IMG/VR virus record: IMGVR_UViG_3300028925_008100
Coordinates: 1 to 43,162 of that record
Reading direction: 5' to 3' (one strand)
DNA from: a virus
DNA length: 43,162 bases
The notes under the pieces were generated by a model, which had not been told where the DNA came from, ran no database searches, and saw nothing but the letters and a program-made list of their open reading frames with translations. Every line of letters starts with the position of its first letter. Position 1 is the first letter of the stretch. A program made the translations under genes and the position numbers. Of this stretch, positions 1 to 9,187 are shown one piece after another.

Positions 1-1037
1 TCTTTACCACTAGCCCCAAGTTCTTCATTAGTAATCAAATAATACTGATTATCTTTTACCATATAGGTTTTGTATCGTTCAATATTATTTTTTATATAAT
101 TAACTCTAAAGTTTTTAAATTTATTTGCTACTTCATCATCACCCTTGTGTTGATATAAATTTACTCCTTCATTATAGGATAAATTAACACGAATACGATT
201 ACTATCCATTACCTCTGTAATTGTTGCTACATAATCTCTTGGTTTTAATTTTGCTTGTGCTTGAGTAGTTGTGATAATCTTTTCTTTTGCCGTACCACCA
301 TTTCCACCACTTTCATTTTCAGTATCAGATTCAATAACTTTTTTAGGAACTTTAGGAATAAATCTTTCTAATCCAGCTTCTTCTAAAGCTTTCTTTGTAT
401 CCGGCTTTACTTCAAATACTTCTCCGGCCTCATCTTTACCTGTTGCTACGTGTTCTGCAAAATCTTCTCTTAGTGCTTCAATAGCTGGTGGTGGGTCTTG
501 TGGGTCGAATCCTACATCTTTGATTGGGTCTACAAAAACTCTACCGTCTCCACCAATTTCTTCCAATACTACTCCACCTGGTCCAAGAATTTCTGTTACT
601 CCATCGGGTCTTAAATTTGTTTCTGACCTTATTTGCATTGGTGTTTGAACACCTATATCTTTTGTAGGTGTTTCTATTGGTGGTGGTAATAATACTGGCG
701 CTGGAATAACCAATGGTCTAACTGGCGCTGGTAATGGTTGTAGTTTTATAACTTCTGCTACTTGCTCTAATTGTATTTCTGCTTCAGTTACAACTTTTGG
801 TGGTCTTGGTGTATATGCTGCTGCAATATTTGCTACGGCATTACCTGGCTGTGAAGTATCTTTTTCTTCCGATACATTTTCTATCTTAGGTCGTATAGGT
901 AATCTTGGTGGTGGTGTAACGACTTTCGCTCTTGCTCCACCAGCTGCTGCTCTATTTGAGACTGGCTGATTTTTACGAGTGACACTTGTATTGTCCTCAC
1001 CCCCAACTTCTCTACTATATCCTCTTGCTCTAGCCAT
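1..1037 (-). CDS. Partial structural protein, proline-rich
   Basis: The open frame starts at the ATG at 1037 and runs off the window edge, so about 345 codons are visible and the C-terminus is missing. The start overlaps the stop of the preceding gene as TAATG. The N-terminal third is basic and then rich in Pro and Ala with repeated Pro-Pro-Pro runs. The rest is acidic, then a region beginning around residue 275 with KLKPRDYVATITEV that looks like a folded beta-rich domain. I do not recognise the family. Its place downstream of gp25-, gp6- and fibre-like genes suggests a baseplate or tail-fibre-associated virion protein made late, but that is inference from position only. Confidence 0.75.
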   Translation of the reverse strand, partial: MARARGYSREVGGEDNTSVTRKNQPVSNRAAAGGARAKVVTPPPRLPIRPKIENVSEEKDTSQPGNAVANIAAAYTPRPPKVVTEAEIQLEQVAEVIKLQPLPAPVRPLVIPAPVLLPPPIETPTKDIGVQTPMQIRSETNLRPDGVTEILGPGGVVLEEIGGDGRVFVDPIKDVGFDPQDPPPAIEALREDFAEHVATGKDEAGEVFEVKPDTKKALEEAGLERFIPKVPKKVIESDTENESGGNGGTAKEKIITTTQAQAKLKPRDYVATITEVMDSNRIRVNLSYNEGVNLYQHKGDDEVANKFKNFRVNYIKNNIERYKTYMVKDNQYYLITNEELGASGK

Positions 1038-1912
1038 TAGTATTGTCCATCTGCTGCTTGTTCTTGAAGTGTCGCATCTGCTACTTCATCACCTTGTGAA
1101 GCTAATTCAATTAAATCTTGTTTTGATAAATTTCTATAATCATCTTCAAATACTGGGTCTTGTTGTTGAGTTGAAGTATCTTCATTTGTTGTATCTTCAT
1201 TACCTGTAATCTTATATAGACTCGGTATAACGATTTGTCCACCTACCATATTTTGTGTAAATCCTCTATCTTTTGGATTAATATCAAACTCTAAAACATT
1301 TTGGTCTTTTGAATCAAATTTAATTAATCCACCATTGTCTGCTTGAATCGCTTCATATTCAATCATAGCGTTCATTTCTTTAAAGTCATTTAAATATTCT
1401 GCATTATTTACTAAACTATCAGTTATAATTTTTACTTCTGTTTTGTCAGGTGATGTTTCACCGACAATATATTTTTGTTCTTTGATAAATACTTCCATAG
1501 GTTCTGCATTTGATTTTTCTTCATCTGATGTCTTTTGGAAGTATCTTACTTCTCCATTAATTATTTTTCGTTCAGCTTCACCTTTAAATAATGTTCCATC
1601 TTCTTTAATGAAAACATTTCTTGGTCTACCTGCTAATCGTCTTAAAAATTTATAAGTAACTTTAAAATCACCTTGTCTAAAACCTAAGTTTCTTAGATGT
1701 TGGCCAATATTCAAATCAACAAAAGAACCATCAGAAGTTACTTCAAATTCACCCAATCCCATTATTCTTGTTACAAGTAAAGTATCTTGTATATCATAAA
1801 CATACAACGCAACATAATCGTTGGTAGTATCTTTACCAAAGCTACTATAAACTTTACCTGGTTGGTAATAATTTATTTTTTCTTTATCTGTAAATCCGTA
1901 TTCTAAAGCCAT
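1037..1912 (-). CDS. Hypothetical virion protein, 291 aa
   Basis: The ATG follows a good ribosome site (TAAGGGTAACA). The protein has no signal peptide or membrane segment. The first 130 residues are a beta-rich mix typical of tail components, and the last 50 are acidic and Gln/Asp/Thr-rich (a low-complexity linker before an Ala/Gln-rich end). No family is recognised. It lies 8 nt downstream of 1921-2637 and overlaps the next gene by one base, so it is translated with the baseplate block. A tail or baseplate accessory role is inferred from position. Confidence 0.7.
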   Translation of the reverse strand: MALEYGFTDKEKINYYQPGKVYSSFGKDTTNDYVALYVYDIQDTLLVTRIMGLGEFEVTSDGSFVDLNIGQHLRNLGFRQGDFKVTYKFLRRLAGRPRNVFIKEDGTLFKGEAERKIINGEVRYFQKTSDEEKSNAEPMEVFIKEQKYIVGETSPDKTEVKIITDSLVNNAEYLNDFKEMNAMIEYEAIQADNGGLIKFDSKDQNVLEFDINPKDRGFTQNMVGGQIVIPSLYKITGNEDTTNEDTSTQQQDPVFEDDYRNLSKQDLIELASQGDEVADATLQEQAADGQY

Positions 1913-1920
1913 TGTTACCC

Positions 1921-2637
1921 TTAATTAAGTTTCTTATCTATTACGTATGGAAATTGTAATTGTAACCATATTCGTTGACCTTGTAGCGTTCTGTATAAAT
2001 GGTCTTCAACTATTTCGTCATAACGAAAATTCTTTAAATCTTTGTTTACTTCTTTAAATCTTTTAGAACTTATTCCTCTAACATCTCTTTTTGTATTAAC
2101 TCTAAATTCTTCCCAACCATCAGCGTTAACATTTTTTTTATCTTTACGATTTTCTGAAAAGAATTGTATCAATCTTTCGTGTAATCTATCTGTTGATATA
2201 TCTGGTGTGTTATCATCATTAAAATATTCATTAGTGAATTGAATTAAATAATCTCTTATGGTTGCTTGAAATTCAATTATATCTGTTGTTATTGGGTCGA
2301 TTGTTGTATCTGTTGCTGAATCGGTTGTTGAACTATCTTGTCCTGCTCCAAAGAAACTAAAACTATTGTCAAGTTCTCCCGTAAAGAATTGTTGTTTGTT
2401 TTCTAAACGAACTTGTTGAAAGTCTTCTTCCAATGCAACTCCATCAACTGAACCCTCAAATGATTGTAGTCTTCCTACTGAATCCCTTAGTGGTGCTTTC
2501 GCATCAACTACTGAACCTGATATATTCAACGACTTTTTTAGATTTTCAATTTCATTTTGATATTCTATGACATCTCCACTTAGGATATTATCATACAATT
2601 CTGATTTCTTTCTTGCGTCGGAAGGTAAGTAAGGCAC
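1921..2637 (-). CDS. Hypothetical virion protein, 238 aa
   Basis: The start is a GTG at 2637, just after the TAA of the upstream fibre-like gene. The N-terminal 45 residues are charged and predicted helical, followed by a Thr/Ser/Asp-rich linker (about residues 100-120). A basic, Asp/Lys/Arg-rich helical C-terminal half ends in WLQLQFPYVIDKKLN. The family is not recognised. Gene order after a gp6-like protein makes a baseplate or tail component likely. Confidence 0.7.
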   Translation of the reverse strand: MPYLPSDARKKSELYDNILSGDVIEYQNEIENLKKSLNISGSVVDAKAPLRDSVGRLQSFEGSVDGVALEEDFQQVRLENKQQFFTGELDNSFSFFGAGQDSSTTDSATDTTIDPITTDIIEFQATIRDYLIQFTNEYFNDDNTPDISTDRLHERLIQFFSENRKDKKNVNADGWEEFRVNTKRDVRGISSKRFKEVNKDLKNFRYDEIVEDHLYRTLQGQRIWLQLQFPYVIDKKLN

Positions 2638-2638
2638 T

Positions 2639-3805
2639 TTATCTCACCACTCTAAATTCAAATTCATCATCATAGAAATTAATTTGTTCATCAGTAGTGT
2701 CACTACCACTAATTACTTTAATAGCAAATCTATAATTTCTCTCTGCTTGTAGTCCGTCCATTTGTATGTTAAAGAAATTACTTGTTGAATCACAACTAAT
2801 CTTAGAACCCGTTCCAAATGGAATTATCTCTTCCTCTGTTTCTGCGTCACGAACTGAATAAAAAGCAGATGCACTTGGTAAATATTTTACATCTAATTCA
2901 CTTGGTGTTGTTGCAAAAGAAGTTGTTGGATACAATTCTCTACCAACTACTCTTAATTTTACTTTTGATTTTTCTTTGTATTCAGGTCTTAAATTTTTAA
3001 AATATATTTTTAATCTTTCTAAATCTGTTGAACTTAAAGCTGATAAACTTCCTGTTGCCCAACTTGAGTCATCCCACACTGCTTCCAATTTAGGTGGATA
3101 GATTGTATGAGTTTCTCTTGAAAAGAATTTTAGATTTCCTAATCGAGTTGAATCACCTTCTTGTCCTGCATTAAATGTGAAACTTGCTGTTGCGTGATTG
3201 CTTCCATATGAACCACTATCCTCTCGTTTCAGAATAAACCCGTTGTTCGGGTAAACTGAACTTGAGTAAACCCAATTATTCACCATATCAGTAACATCTG
3301 CTCTAATATCTTTCTTATCAAATGTAATGTCAAATGAAGAACTAATACCATATTCTTGATTAGCATCAAGACTTGCTGAAAACCAAGTACCACCTTCAGT
3401 CAATACCGAACCCGTAATCCAAGGCGTTAATGCGTCGTGATTACGATATTGATAACTTGCTCCGTCAGAAGTTACTGGATTGTGGTCAAGTTTTCCTGTT
3501 CCTGCAGTCCAACTACCACTTACCATATAAATGTGCAGTTTTTGTTCTGCTTCAACTTCTTCCGAAGTTGCGTCAAATAAATTTAAAAAGAATTTTGTTC
3601 CTGTTGGCATTAAACCACTTTGGATTGATTCTGAAATATATGCTAAATCAAAGTCAATCAATACTCTTGATACATTTGCTATACTACCATTTTGTTGAAC
3701 GACTTTATTAACTTCTAATATTTCATCTAATCCAGTATTAATGGAAGCTGTTGTTCCACCTGAATAAAGTGTTGTGTCTCGTTTTCCAAATTCAAAATAA
3801 TGCAT
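2639..3805 (-). CDS. DNRLRE/CBM96-like fibrous tail protein
   Basis: 388 aa, starting at an ATG overlapping the stop of the gp6-like gene (TAATG). The N-terminal two thirds resemble the DNRLRE-type jelly-roll fold found in secreted and virion surface proteins: an early segment SRVLIDFDLAYI, a central Trp-rich stretch (SGSWTAGTGKL, TPWITGSV, GTWFSASLD) and DVTDMVNNWV near residue 195. The last third is another beta-rich domain (YRFAIKVISGS). This fits a baseplate-attached surface protein that could bind glycans, but binding is inference. It takes a slot where T4 relatives carry gp7/gp8-type wedge genes, although no gp7 or gp8 similarity is visible. Confidence 0.65.
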   Translation of the reverse strand: MHYFEFGKRDTTLYSGGTTASINTGLDEILEVNKVVQQNGSIANVSRVLIDFDLAYISESIQSGLMPTGTKFFLNLFDATSEEVEAEQKLHIYMVSGSWTAGTGKLDHNPVTSDGASYQYRNHDALTPWITGSVLTEGGTWFSASLDANQEYGISSSFDITFDKKDIRADVTDMVNNWVYSSSVYPNNGFILKREDSGSYGSNHATASFTFNAGQEGDSTRLGNLKFFSRETHTIYPPKLEAVWDDSSWATGSLSALSSTDLERLKIYFKNLRPEYKEKSKVKLRVVGRELYPTTSFATTPSELDVKYLPSASAFYSVRDAETEEEIIPFGTGSKISCDSTSNFFNIQMDGLQAERNYRFAIKVISGSDTTDEQINFYDDEFEFRVVR

Positions 3806-5781
3806 TATTTATCTCCCAATACTCTTCCCTCGATATCACTATCGGGGAATTTCAGTTCAAATATACTTGGGTCTAATGATGGATATACAACTCCGTCTTT
3901 TGATGCGGAATCCATATCATAAACATTACCACTATAATTGTCTGTTGTTAAATGTTTATTCGTAATAACAATTAAATTCTTTTGTGGATTATTTGTTTCT
4001 GGTGGAACAATTGAAACTACTCCGTCCACTAATGAAATCTGATATGCTAAATCACTCAACACAATCGGTTGATTAATTTGCCACTTCTCTGTTGCGAAGA
4101 AATTCTTCACTTGTTGTATTGCTTTAAACAATACATCATTTTTATTAAATCCTCTACGAGTTATGATATTAAACTTAACTCCAATATTAATAACATAAGC
4201 GTCTTTAAGATTAATTGCATCTGTTAGTAATCTATATTGTGAAAGATATAATTTTAAATTTTCTTTTACTGCTTGATTTACTTGAGTTAGTTTTTTATTT
4301 CCTGTATGACCTAATAAATACATATTCAATGCCATAGGATTAGGAATAGTTGAGATGTTTCCAATTCGTTTTGCTACTCCATCAATGACTTCCAATTGTC
4401 CATTTTGTTCTAATTGTTCATCTTGAACAATAAATGCTTTTGCAATATTACCATATTTCTGTGGTAATGAATAAACTCTCGTAATGTAGTCTGCTCTTGT
4501 TACTGCTCTATTCTGTGCATTAAAGTATGCTGCAGCATTTTCTTTTATTTCAATTAATGTTTCTTGACTTGCTCCACCTGAGCTTGGTGATTCATTAAAT
4601 ACTATCAAACTTCCATTTGAAGTATCTTGTGTAGCAGTATCTAAACCTGATGTGCTATTTGTATAGGTTTTACTCTTAAAGTTTGTAATTGCATTTGTTG
4701 GAACATTATCTTCAACTGCTCCACCGTAATTATATTTTACAGTTAATGTAGTGCTTGATGGTGATAATCCAAATGTTTCAGTCTTTAGGAAATTACTTGG
4801 GTCAAAACTTTCATCTAATCTTGAAATACCCGTTCCTAATGATGAACCAACATTATCTGGATTTGGAATCAATTCTTCATCTGCGTCTGCACTAATACCA
4901 CTTCCGAATCGTATTTCCATTTTATTATCATCACGAACATAAGTTGTAAATCGTCTTGCTGTTTTAATTAATTTTAATAAGTAAGGTGAATCATTTTGAT
5001 GTTCTGATAAAGCTGGGTCATTGAGTGTTGTATTCTCTTCTGATTCAAATATCGTATCTTGTGCTAAGAAAGGAACTTGATACCAAGTATTATTTTCACT
5101 ATCAGTTACTGATATAATCTCAGTTACCTTATCGTTTGGTAAAACTACCTTATCAAACTTTTTAGCAGTTGTAAATGTAAATGTTTTACTTTCTCTTTTT
5201 CCAGATTTTGCTAAAACTTTTTTAGTTAATCTATAATTTGTTGGAATATTACCGGTTGCTGGTTGTAATGTTTCTACTTGCATTGGGTCTAATGAACTTG
5301 ATGCTTTAAAGTTAACATCATCCAATAAACTAAATTCTATTCCATTTGGTGTTATTGTGGTTGAGTTTGCACTTATGATACCAGCGTAATCTAAATCTGC
5401 TTTATATACACCACTACCTAAATCTTTTGCAGGAACATCAACTTGAACCGTAAGTTCTACCGTTGAAGGTGCTGCTAATCTTGGTTTATATCCATATGAT
5501 TGAGCAATTGCTAATACATTTTTTCTTTCCTCTGCAAATTGTAATAATGTTTCTCTAAATTGATTATCAACATAATAATTCAATACATCACCTACATACG
5601 CAGCCATTTCAACAAACATCATTCCTGGTGATGCTTCATTGAAATCATTGTATGTTGTTGGGAAGTAACTCTTTGCAAATTCTATAAGATTTTGTCTTAT
5701 ATCACGGAAATCTCTACCGAGATAATTTACCTCTTTTTTTACTAATTTTTTATTTGTTCCGTAGTCTACTTGCCTCGGCAT
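3805..5781 (-). CDS. 6: Baseplate wedge subunit, gp6/gpJ-like
   Basis: 658 aa, the usual size for T4 gp6 and its marine relatives. The N-terminus has the family signature: a YLGRDFRDIRQNLIEFAKSYFP segment at about 20-41, then DFNEASPGMMFVEMAAYVGDVLNYYVD-type sequence at about 46-72. A central beta-rich Baseplate_J-like region follows, and a C-terminal segment around residues 540-600 has the typical 'ILTRRGFNKNDV' and 'LSDLAYQISLVDGVVSIV' pattern. In T4, gp6 dimers form the inner wedge ring and contact gp25 and gp53. The adjacent gp25-like gene supports the assignment. The ribosome site is GGAG, 11 nt before the ATG. Confidence 0.9.
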   Translation of the reverse strand: MPRQVDYGTNKKLVKKEVNYLGRDFRDIRQNLIEFAKSYFPTTYNDFNEASPGMMFVEMAAYVGDVLNYYVDNQFRETLLQFAEERKNVLAIAQSYGYKPRLAAPSTVELTVQVDVPAKDLGSGVYKADLDYAGIISANSTTITPNGIEFSLLDDVNFKASSSLDPMQVETLQPATGNIPTNYRLTKKVLAKSGKRESKTFTFTTAKKFDKVVLPNDKVTEIISVTDSENNTWYQVPFLAQDTIFESEENTTLNDPALSEHQNDSPYLLKLIKTARRFTTYVRDDNKMEIRFGSGISADADEELIPNPDNVGSSLGTGISRLDESFDPSNFLKTETFGLSPSSTTLTVKYNYGGAVEDNVPTNAITNFKSKTYTNSTSGLDTATQDTSNGSLIVFNESPSSGGASQETLIEIKENAAAYFNAQNRAVTRADYITRVYSLPQKYGNIAKAFIVQDEQLEQNGQLEVIDGVAKRIGNISTIPNPMALNMYLLGHTGNKKLTQVNQAVKENLKLYLSQYRLLTDAINLKDAYVINIGVKFNIITRRGFNKNDVLFKAIQQVKNFFATEKWQINQPIVLSDLAYQISLVDGVVSIVPPETNNPQKNLIVITNKHLTTDNYSGNVYDMDSASKDGVVYPSLDPSIFELKFPDSDIEGRVLGDK

Positions 5782-5784
5782 TTC

Positions 5785-6198
5785 TTATTCTCCTGTATTA
5801 AAAGTAAATGTTATAGTATCTAATGTTTCGGGGTCTAATGATACTGAAAATTCAAGCTGAACATTTATAATATTCGTGCTTGCATTTTCCTGTAAAACAA
5901 ACACATTATTTATAATGATATAAGGTAATTGTGTACCAATTACTTCTCGTATTTCCTCTTCAATAGATTCTTCAACATTACCAACTTGGTCAAATATTAT
6001 ATTTCTTAAATTTGAACCCAAGTCTGGTTGCATAGGTCTTTCACCCTTTGCAGTTAATAAAACATTTCTAACATTAGACCTAGCTTGTTCCAGTATAGTT
6101 TTGGTTTTATTAAAAAATCCATTTACTCCATAACTTAATGGAAATCCAACTCCAACATATACATCATCATTATTATCTATTTCTCTTACACTTGTCAC
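5785..6198 (-). CDS. 25: Baseplate wedge subunit, gp25-like
   Basis: 137 aa, typical for the gp25/lysozyme-like baseplate family (GPW_gp25). The key stretch is about residues 40-70 (NVRNVLLTAKGERPMQPDLG followed by SNLRNIIFD), which carries the conserved 'L.T..GER...P.FG..L...lF' pattern with Leu in place of Phe. The C-terminal beta strands (INVQLEFSV, DTITFTFN) complete the small fold. In T4 the protein joins wedge to tube and sheath at the baseplate core. The start is GTG at 6198 with an upstream AGGA. It lies 3 nt from the gp6-like gene. Confidence 0.92.
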   Translation of the reverse strand: MTSVREIDNNDDVYVGVGFPLSYGVNGFFNKTKTILEQARSNVRNVLLTAKGERPMQPDLGSNLRNIIFDQVGNVEESIEEEIREVIGTQLPYIIINNVFVLQENASTNIINVQLEFSVSLDPETLDTITFTFNTGE

Positions 6199-6207
6199 TT
6201 TTTATTC

Positions 6208-6693
6208 CTATGGTCTGAAGTTGCCTTCACCCTTTTTCTTTTTATCCATTGCTTTCATCAATCCAGAATAATCACGAGTTAAAGCGTCTTGGACACCTTC
6301 TGGAACTTGGTCTACTGAAACACCTTGTTTCTTGATTGTATCTACTGCTGCCATTTCTCTTGCTCGTTCTTTATTTTGAACTCCACCCAAATTTCCATAA
6401 CCCAATACTTCTGCCATATTGTCACTACCTAATACACCACCGCCCAATGTAGGATAGTCATCAGACTTTGCCTGTTGTCCTAATGGGTTCGTGTTGTTCA
6501 ATACTTCATTCAATGTTGAATTTTTGGTGTATTGTTTTTTAGTTTTTTTCTTTACTATGTTTGGTTTTGGTTTAGAAATCACTTCTGATAGTTTGATTTC
6601 TTTATCTTCATTAATAAATATCTCACTTAGCTGCTTTTTAATCTCTTTACGGACAACTAATTCAATTATATTTTTTAACTTACTCTTATTCAT
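6208..6693 (-). CDS. Hypothetical baseplate-block protein, 161 aa
   Basis: Starts at an ATG behind AGGAG. The first 60 residues are lysine-rich and probably helical, including the segment VRKEIKKQLSEI. The remainder is low-complexity and Gly-rich (GGGVLGSDNM), ending in a basic MDKKKKGEGNFRP tail. There is no recognisable enzyme motif. Its slot between gp5-like and gp25-like genes implies late expression. It could be a small assembly factor or a linker, but this is only position-based. Confidence 0.65.
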   Translation of the reverse strand: MNKSKLKNIIELVVRKEIKKQLSEIFINEDKEIKLSEVISKPKPNIVKKKTKKQYTKNSTLNEVLNNTNPLGQQAKSDDYPTLGGGVLGSDNMAEVLGYGNLGGVQNKERAREMAAVDTIKKQGVSVDQVPEGVQDALTRDYSGLMKAMDKKKKGEGNFRP

Positions 6694-6714
6694 TACTACT
6701 CCTATTTAGTTTAA

Positions 6715-8358
6715 TTATATGTTTTCACCCAGTTTAATTAGTTCTGCTATTATTCCCATTGAAGATAGTTTTTGGGCGTCTTGTTCTGTCTTTTTAGAAC
6801 TGATTAATAATTCTCTGACTTGTGGTGAACCACCAAAGTCAAGATATCTTTTTACATCTTCAGTATCAACACCCTTCGATGCAATCACATCTCTAATATC
6901 TGTTGTGTCTAATGGTGGATTATTTGGGTCTGCCTCATAAGCATCAAGTGCTTCTATTATTGATTGCGTTGAACCACCACCTTGTTGTATAGTATCAAAT
7001 GCTGCATTTAATGCCGCAACCGCTACAGCTGCTGCTGCTGCCTGTGCTTGTATGTTTGCTACTTTAGATTTTGCTTTATCAATATCGTCAAAAAATTCAT
7101 TCCACGCGAGTTTATTTTTAGCAGGAAGAGAATCTAACTCATTTAATCCGAGTGCTTCAGTTAGTTGATTCAACGATACGGTTTTCCATTCTTTTTTATC
7201 TACCCATTTAAAATCAAAAAAGTCTTTTACTTTTTTTAATTGGTCATTAAAAAACTGCAAATCAAGTAAATGGCCTGAAAGGTTTAGCGGGTTTATTACT
7301 CCCGGTGCTATTACGGGTGGTAATATTTTTGATGCTGCTGATATTACTCCATTGTTAATATTTGCTATATGTGGTTTCATAGATTCTGCCATTGGTAAAA
7401 TGTTTCGTGGTAATAACTTTGTATCACTATCTATATCATCTATCTTGTCACTTATATCTTTTTTTACTCCATTGGAATAATCCGTTACCATTTCGTTGGT
7501 TACAATACTTACCGCTTCACTATTTTCAATATTTACTTTATTACCTTTAATAAATATATCACGTTGTGCAAAAATACCAATATCATCTGACTTAGCATTT
7601 ATCATAATTCTATCGGAATCAAAAATAATTTGTGGTAAGTTATAATCTATATTTAATCCTCTACTATCTTCTCCACCCATTTCAGGCCCTTCTTTTAAAG
7701 TGGGTTCTGAATACACTATCTTTTCGTTAGTGGTCATTTGAATTGAAGAATCACTAGCTAGTAAATTTATGTTTGGTGAAATAGATTCACCTTCGATTTG
7801 ATTACTACCTAAAATAACTGAATTACCAAATCGTCCTTGTATGATTGTATCACCTTCGGAAAATGGCACTTTTGGCGGAGATGTATCTACAAAATATCTA
7901 CCTTGTCTATACTGTTCCAATTCACGATTACTATTTAGTAATGTACCTTCTTCATCATCATTTTTTGATTTATCTCCAACACTACTTTTATTAAAGTTTT
8001 GAAAATTTACTTTATTAGTATCAGTATTTAATCTACCAAAGTAATATCTTTGTTGAGTGGTTTTATCATTAAATCCAAGAACTATTTCGCCAACTATTGG
8101 TATCTGTAATATATTGGCATTTAATGGTAAAAATTCTTGTAATTCACTTGGACTATCTCCCTCCTCTGAAACAACATATCTACCGACTATTGTTCCTCTA
8201 TCATCAGAGATATCCATTACCTCTAATGCTTCTAATTCATAGAATAAGTGTTCTGCACCTAATTGCGCAAGTTTATTTCTTAATCCATCACTCGTAAGTA
8301 TATGGTTATCTAAAGGATTTGGTTCTCCACCAGAACCCCTTTTAATAATGTGAGCCAT
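6715..8358 (-). CDS. gp5-like baseplate hub/spike protein
   Basis: 547 aa. The N-terminal 130 residues look like the OB-fold of gp5/VgrG-type hub proteins: alternating strands such as RGTIVGRYVVSEE and LQIPIVGEIVLGF, with a 'PIVGE.V' turn typical of the phage spike OB domain. The middle has beta repeats expected for a needle (SVQ-type turns, INAKSDDIGIFAQRDIFIKG, with 'I..A..DI.I...' spacing near 255-275). No lysozyme catalytic motif is visible. The C-terminus is Ala-rich helical plus acidic loops. It probably forms the central spike or hub. Its stop lies 22 nt upstream of the next gene. Confidence 0.7.
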   Translation of the reverse strand: MAHIIKRGSGGEPNPLDNHILTSDGLRNKLAQLGAEHLFYELEALEVMDISDDRGTIVGRYVVSEEGDSPSELQEFLPLNANILQIPIVGEIVLGFNDKTTQQRYYFGRLNTDTNKVNFQNFNKSSVGDKSKNDDEEGTLLNSNRELEQYRQGRYFVDTSPPKVPFSEGDTIIQGRFGNSVILGSNQIEGESISPNINLLASDSSIQMTTNEKIVYSEPTLKEGPEMGGEDSRGLNIDYNLPQIIFDSDRIMINAKSDDIGIFAQRDIFIKGNKVNIENSEAVSIVTNEMVTDYSNGVKKDISDKIDDIDSDTKLLPRNILPMAESMKPHIANINNGVISAASKILPPVIAPGVINPLNLSGHLLDLQFFNDQLKKVKDFFDFKWVDKKEWKTVSLNQLTEALGLNELDSLPAKNKLAWNEFFDDIDKAKSKVANIQAQAAAAAVAVAALNAAFDTIQQGGGSTQSIIEALDAYEADPNNPPLDTTDIRDVIASKGVDTEDVKRYLDFGGSPQVRELLISSKKTEQDAQKLSSMGIIAELIKLGENI

Positions 8359-8747
8359 TAGTTTTCCTGTTTAATATCTTGAATAATTTCGTCTTGCTTG
8401 TTTTGTAACTCTTGAACATTTTCTTCTATTGCATCCATCAATTGTTCTTTTTCTGATTCGGATAGTCCGAACTCTTCTCCAGCATCTGATACTCTTTTTT
8501 CAGCTGCTGTAATTCTTTGAACGATTGTTGCTAATTTGACGAGTTGTTCATCGTTCTTTACATTAATTTCTAAGTATTCTTTTAACATAGGAATCATTTG
8601 CACGGCTGTATCGCCATCTTTAATAAATCCCACTACCTCTTTCATCAATACTTCTAATTGCTTCTTATTGGTATGGGAATTATCATAGATGTCTTTGAAC
8701 ACATCACCGAGTGTTTTTCCTTTGAATATTTCATAATCTGTTGACAT
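8358..8747 (-). CDS. Helical coiled-coil protein, first late gene
   Basis: 129 aa, almost entirely predicted helix with heptad-like Leu/Ile/Val spacing (for example SEKEQLMDAIEENVQELQN) and an acidic composition. The ATG is preceded not by a clear Shine-Dalgarno site but by a tandem AAAATTAAGCAAAATTA stretch. It is the first gene behind the late promoter word at 8816-8823, and its stop overlaps the spike gene start (TAATG). No family is recognised. A chaperone or baseplate assembly role is possible. Confidence 0.65.
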   Translation of the reverse strand: MSTDYEIFKGKTLGDVFKDIYDNSHTNKKQLEVLMKEVVGFIKDGDTAVQMIPMLKEYLEINVKNDEQLVKLATIVQRITAAEKRVSDAGEEFGLSESEKEQLMDAIEENVQELQNKQDEIIQDIKQEN

Positions 8748-8815
8748 AATTTTGCTTAATTTTGCTTGTTTTTAATCTAATAATAAATAGGTAAATATCA
8801 AAAAATAGGGATATA

Positions 8816-8823
8816 TATTTATA
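8816..8823 (-). promoter_or_regulatory. T4-type late promoter (TATAAATA)
   Basis: On the minus strand this reads exactly TATAAATA, the T4 late -10 consensus, with no sigma70 -35 needed. It lies about 70 nt upstream of the first baseplate gene, and this genome encodes a gp55-like sigma factor only 1 kb away. It sits in an almost symmetric AT block (about 8811-8828), so chance matches are a concern. The position at the head of the structural block is the main support. Confidence 0.7.
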
Positions 8824-8864
8824 TATCATTTGATTTTTGTTAGATTCGCTAATAGTTATTATAC

Positions 8865-8887
8865 GACTACGGAATTTGTAGTCTTTT
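8865..8887 (+). promoter_or_regulatory. Hairpin with T-run in leader of plus-strand gene
   Basis: GACTAC and GTAGTC form a six-base stem around a seven-base loop, followed by TTTT. It lies just after a TTATTATAC element that could be a -10, and 26 nt before the ATG at 8913. It may be a leader structure or a weak attenuator for 8913-9134. A GATAAATA word at 8889-8896 could alternatively serve as a one-mismatch late promoter. Confidence 0.4.
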
Positions 8888-8912
8888 AGATAAATAAAAA
8901 GGGGAAACTAAA

Positions 8913-9134
8913 ATGAAAAATACTATGGCAATGATAATGGATGTAGTTTCAGGCATAAAAGGCCTGTTATATCACGTTATTGGTCTTGGGGTACTTGTTC
9001 AACTAATATTTGTTGGCGGGTTCTTCGGTATGGACATTATTGGTAATCTTATCGGTTTAGTGAATTTGTTTGCAACAAGTGGATTCGCTGGATTTATAGC
9101 ACTATTAGTAGTGTTGGGATTACTTAATAAGTAA
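8913..9134 (+). CDS. Small membrane protein, the only plus-strand gene
   Basis: 73 aa with two hydrophobic segments: about residues 18-38 (LLYHVIGLGVLVQLIFVGGFF) and 55-71 (GFAGFIALLVVLGLL), separated by a MDIIGNLIGLVN stretch. It starts at an ATG behind AAAAGGGGAAACTAAA, an unusually strong ribosome site. It is closed by a bidirectional terminator 26 nt downstream. Similar small Gly-rich two-helix proteins occur beside tail genes in marine T4-like phages, as I recall. A holin-like or virion membrane function is possible but not shown. Confidence 0.8.
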   Translation: MKNTMAMIMDVVSGIKGLLYHVIGLGVLVQLIFVGGFFGMDIIGNLIGLVNLFATSGFAGFIALLVVLGLLNK

Positions 9135-9159
9135 AAAAGAATAAAGGTGGAATTAAAAA

Positions 9160-9184
9160 GGGGCGAGAATATCGCCCCTTTTTT
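9160..9184 (+). terminator. Bidirectional Rho-independent terminator
   Basis: GGGGCGA (9160-9166) pairs with TCGCCCC (9172-9178) around a five-base loop, followed by six T on the plus strand. On the minus strand the same stem is followed by TTTTTAATT. It therefore ends both the plus-strand gene at 8913 and the long minus-strand operon that finishes with the late sigma gene. Confidence 0.93.
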
Positions 9185-9187
9185 GTT

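Noticed and set aside
271-648. Long plus-strand frame opposite the partial structural gene
   Set aside because: It is antisense to a clear minus-strand gene with better composition, and has no ribosome site. All other plus-strand frames except 8913-9134 fail the same way.
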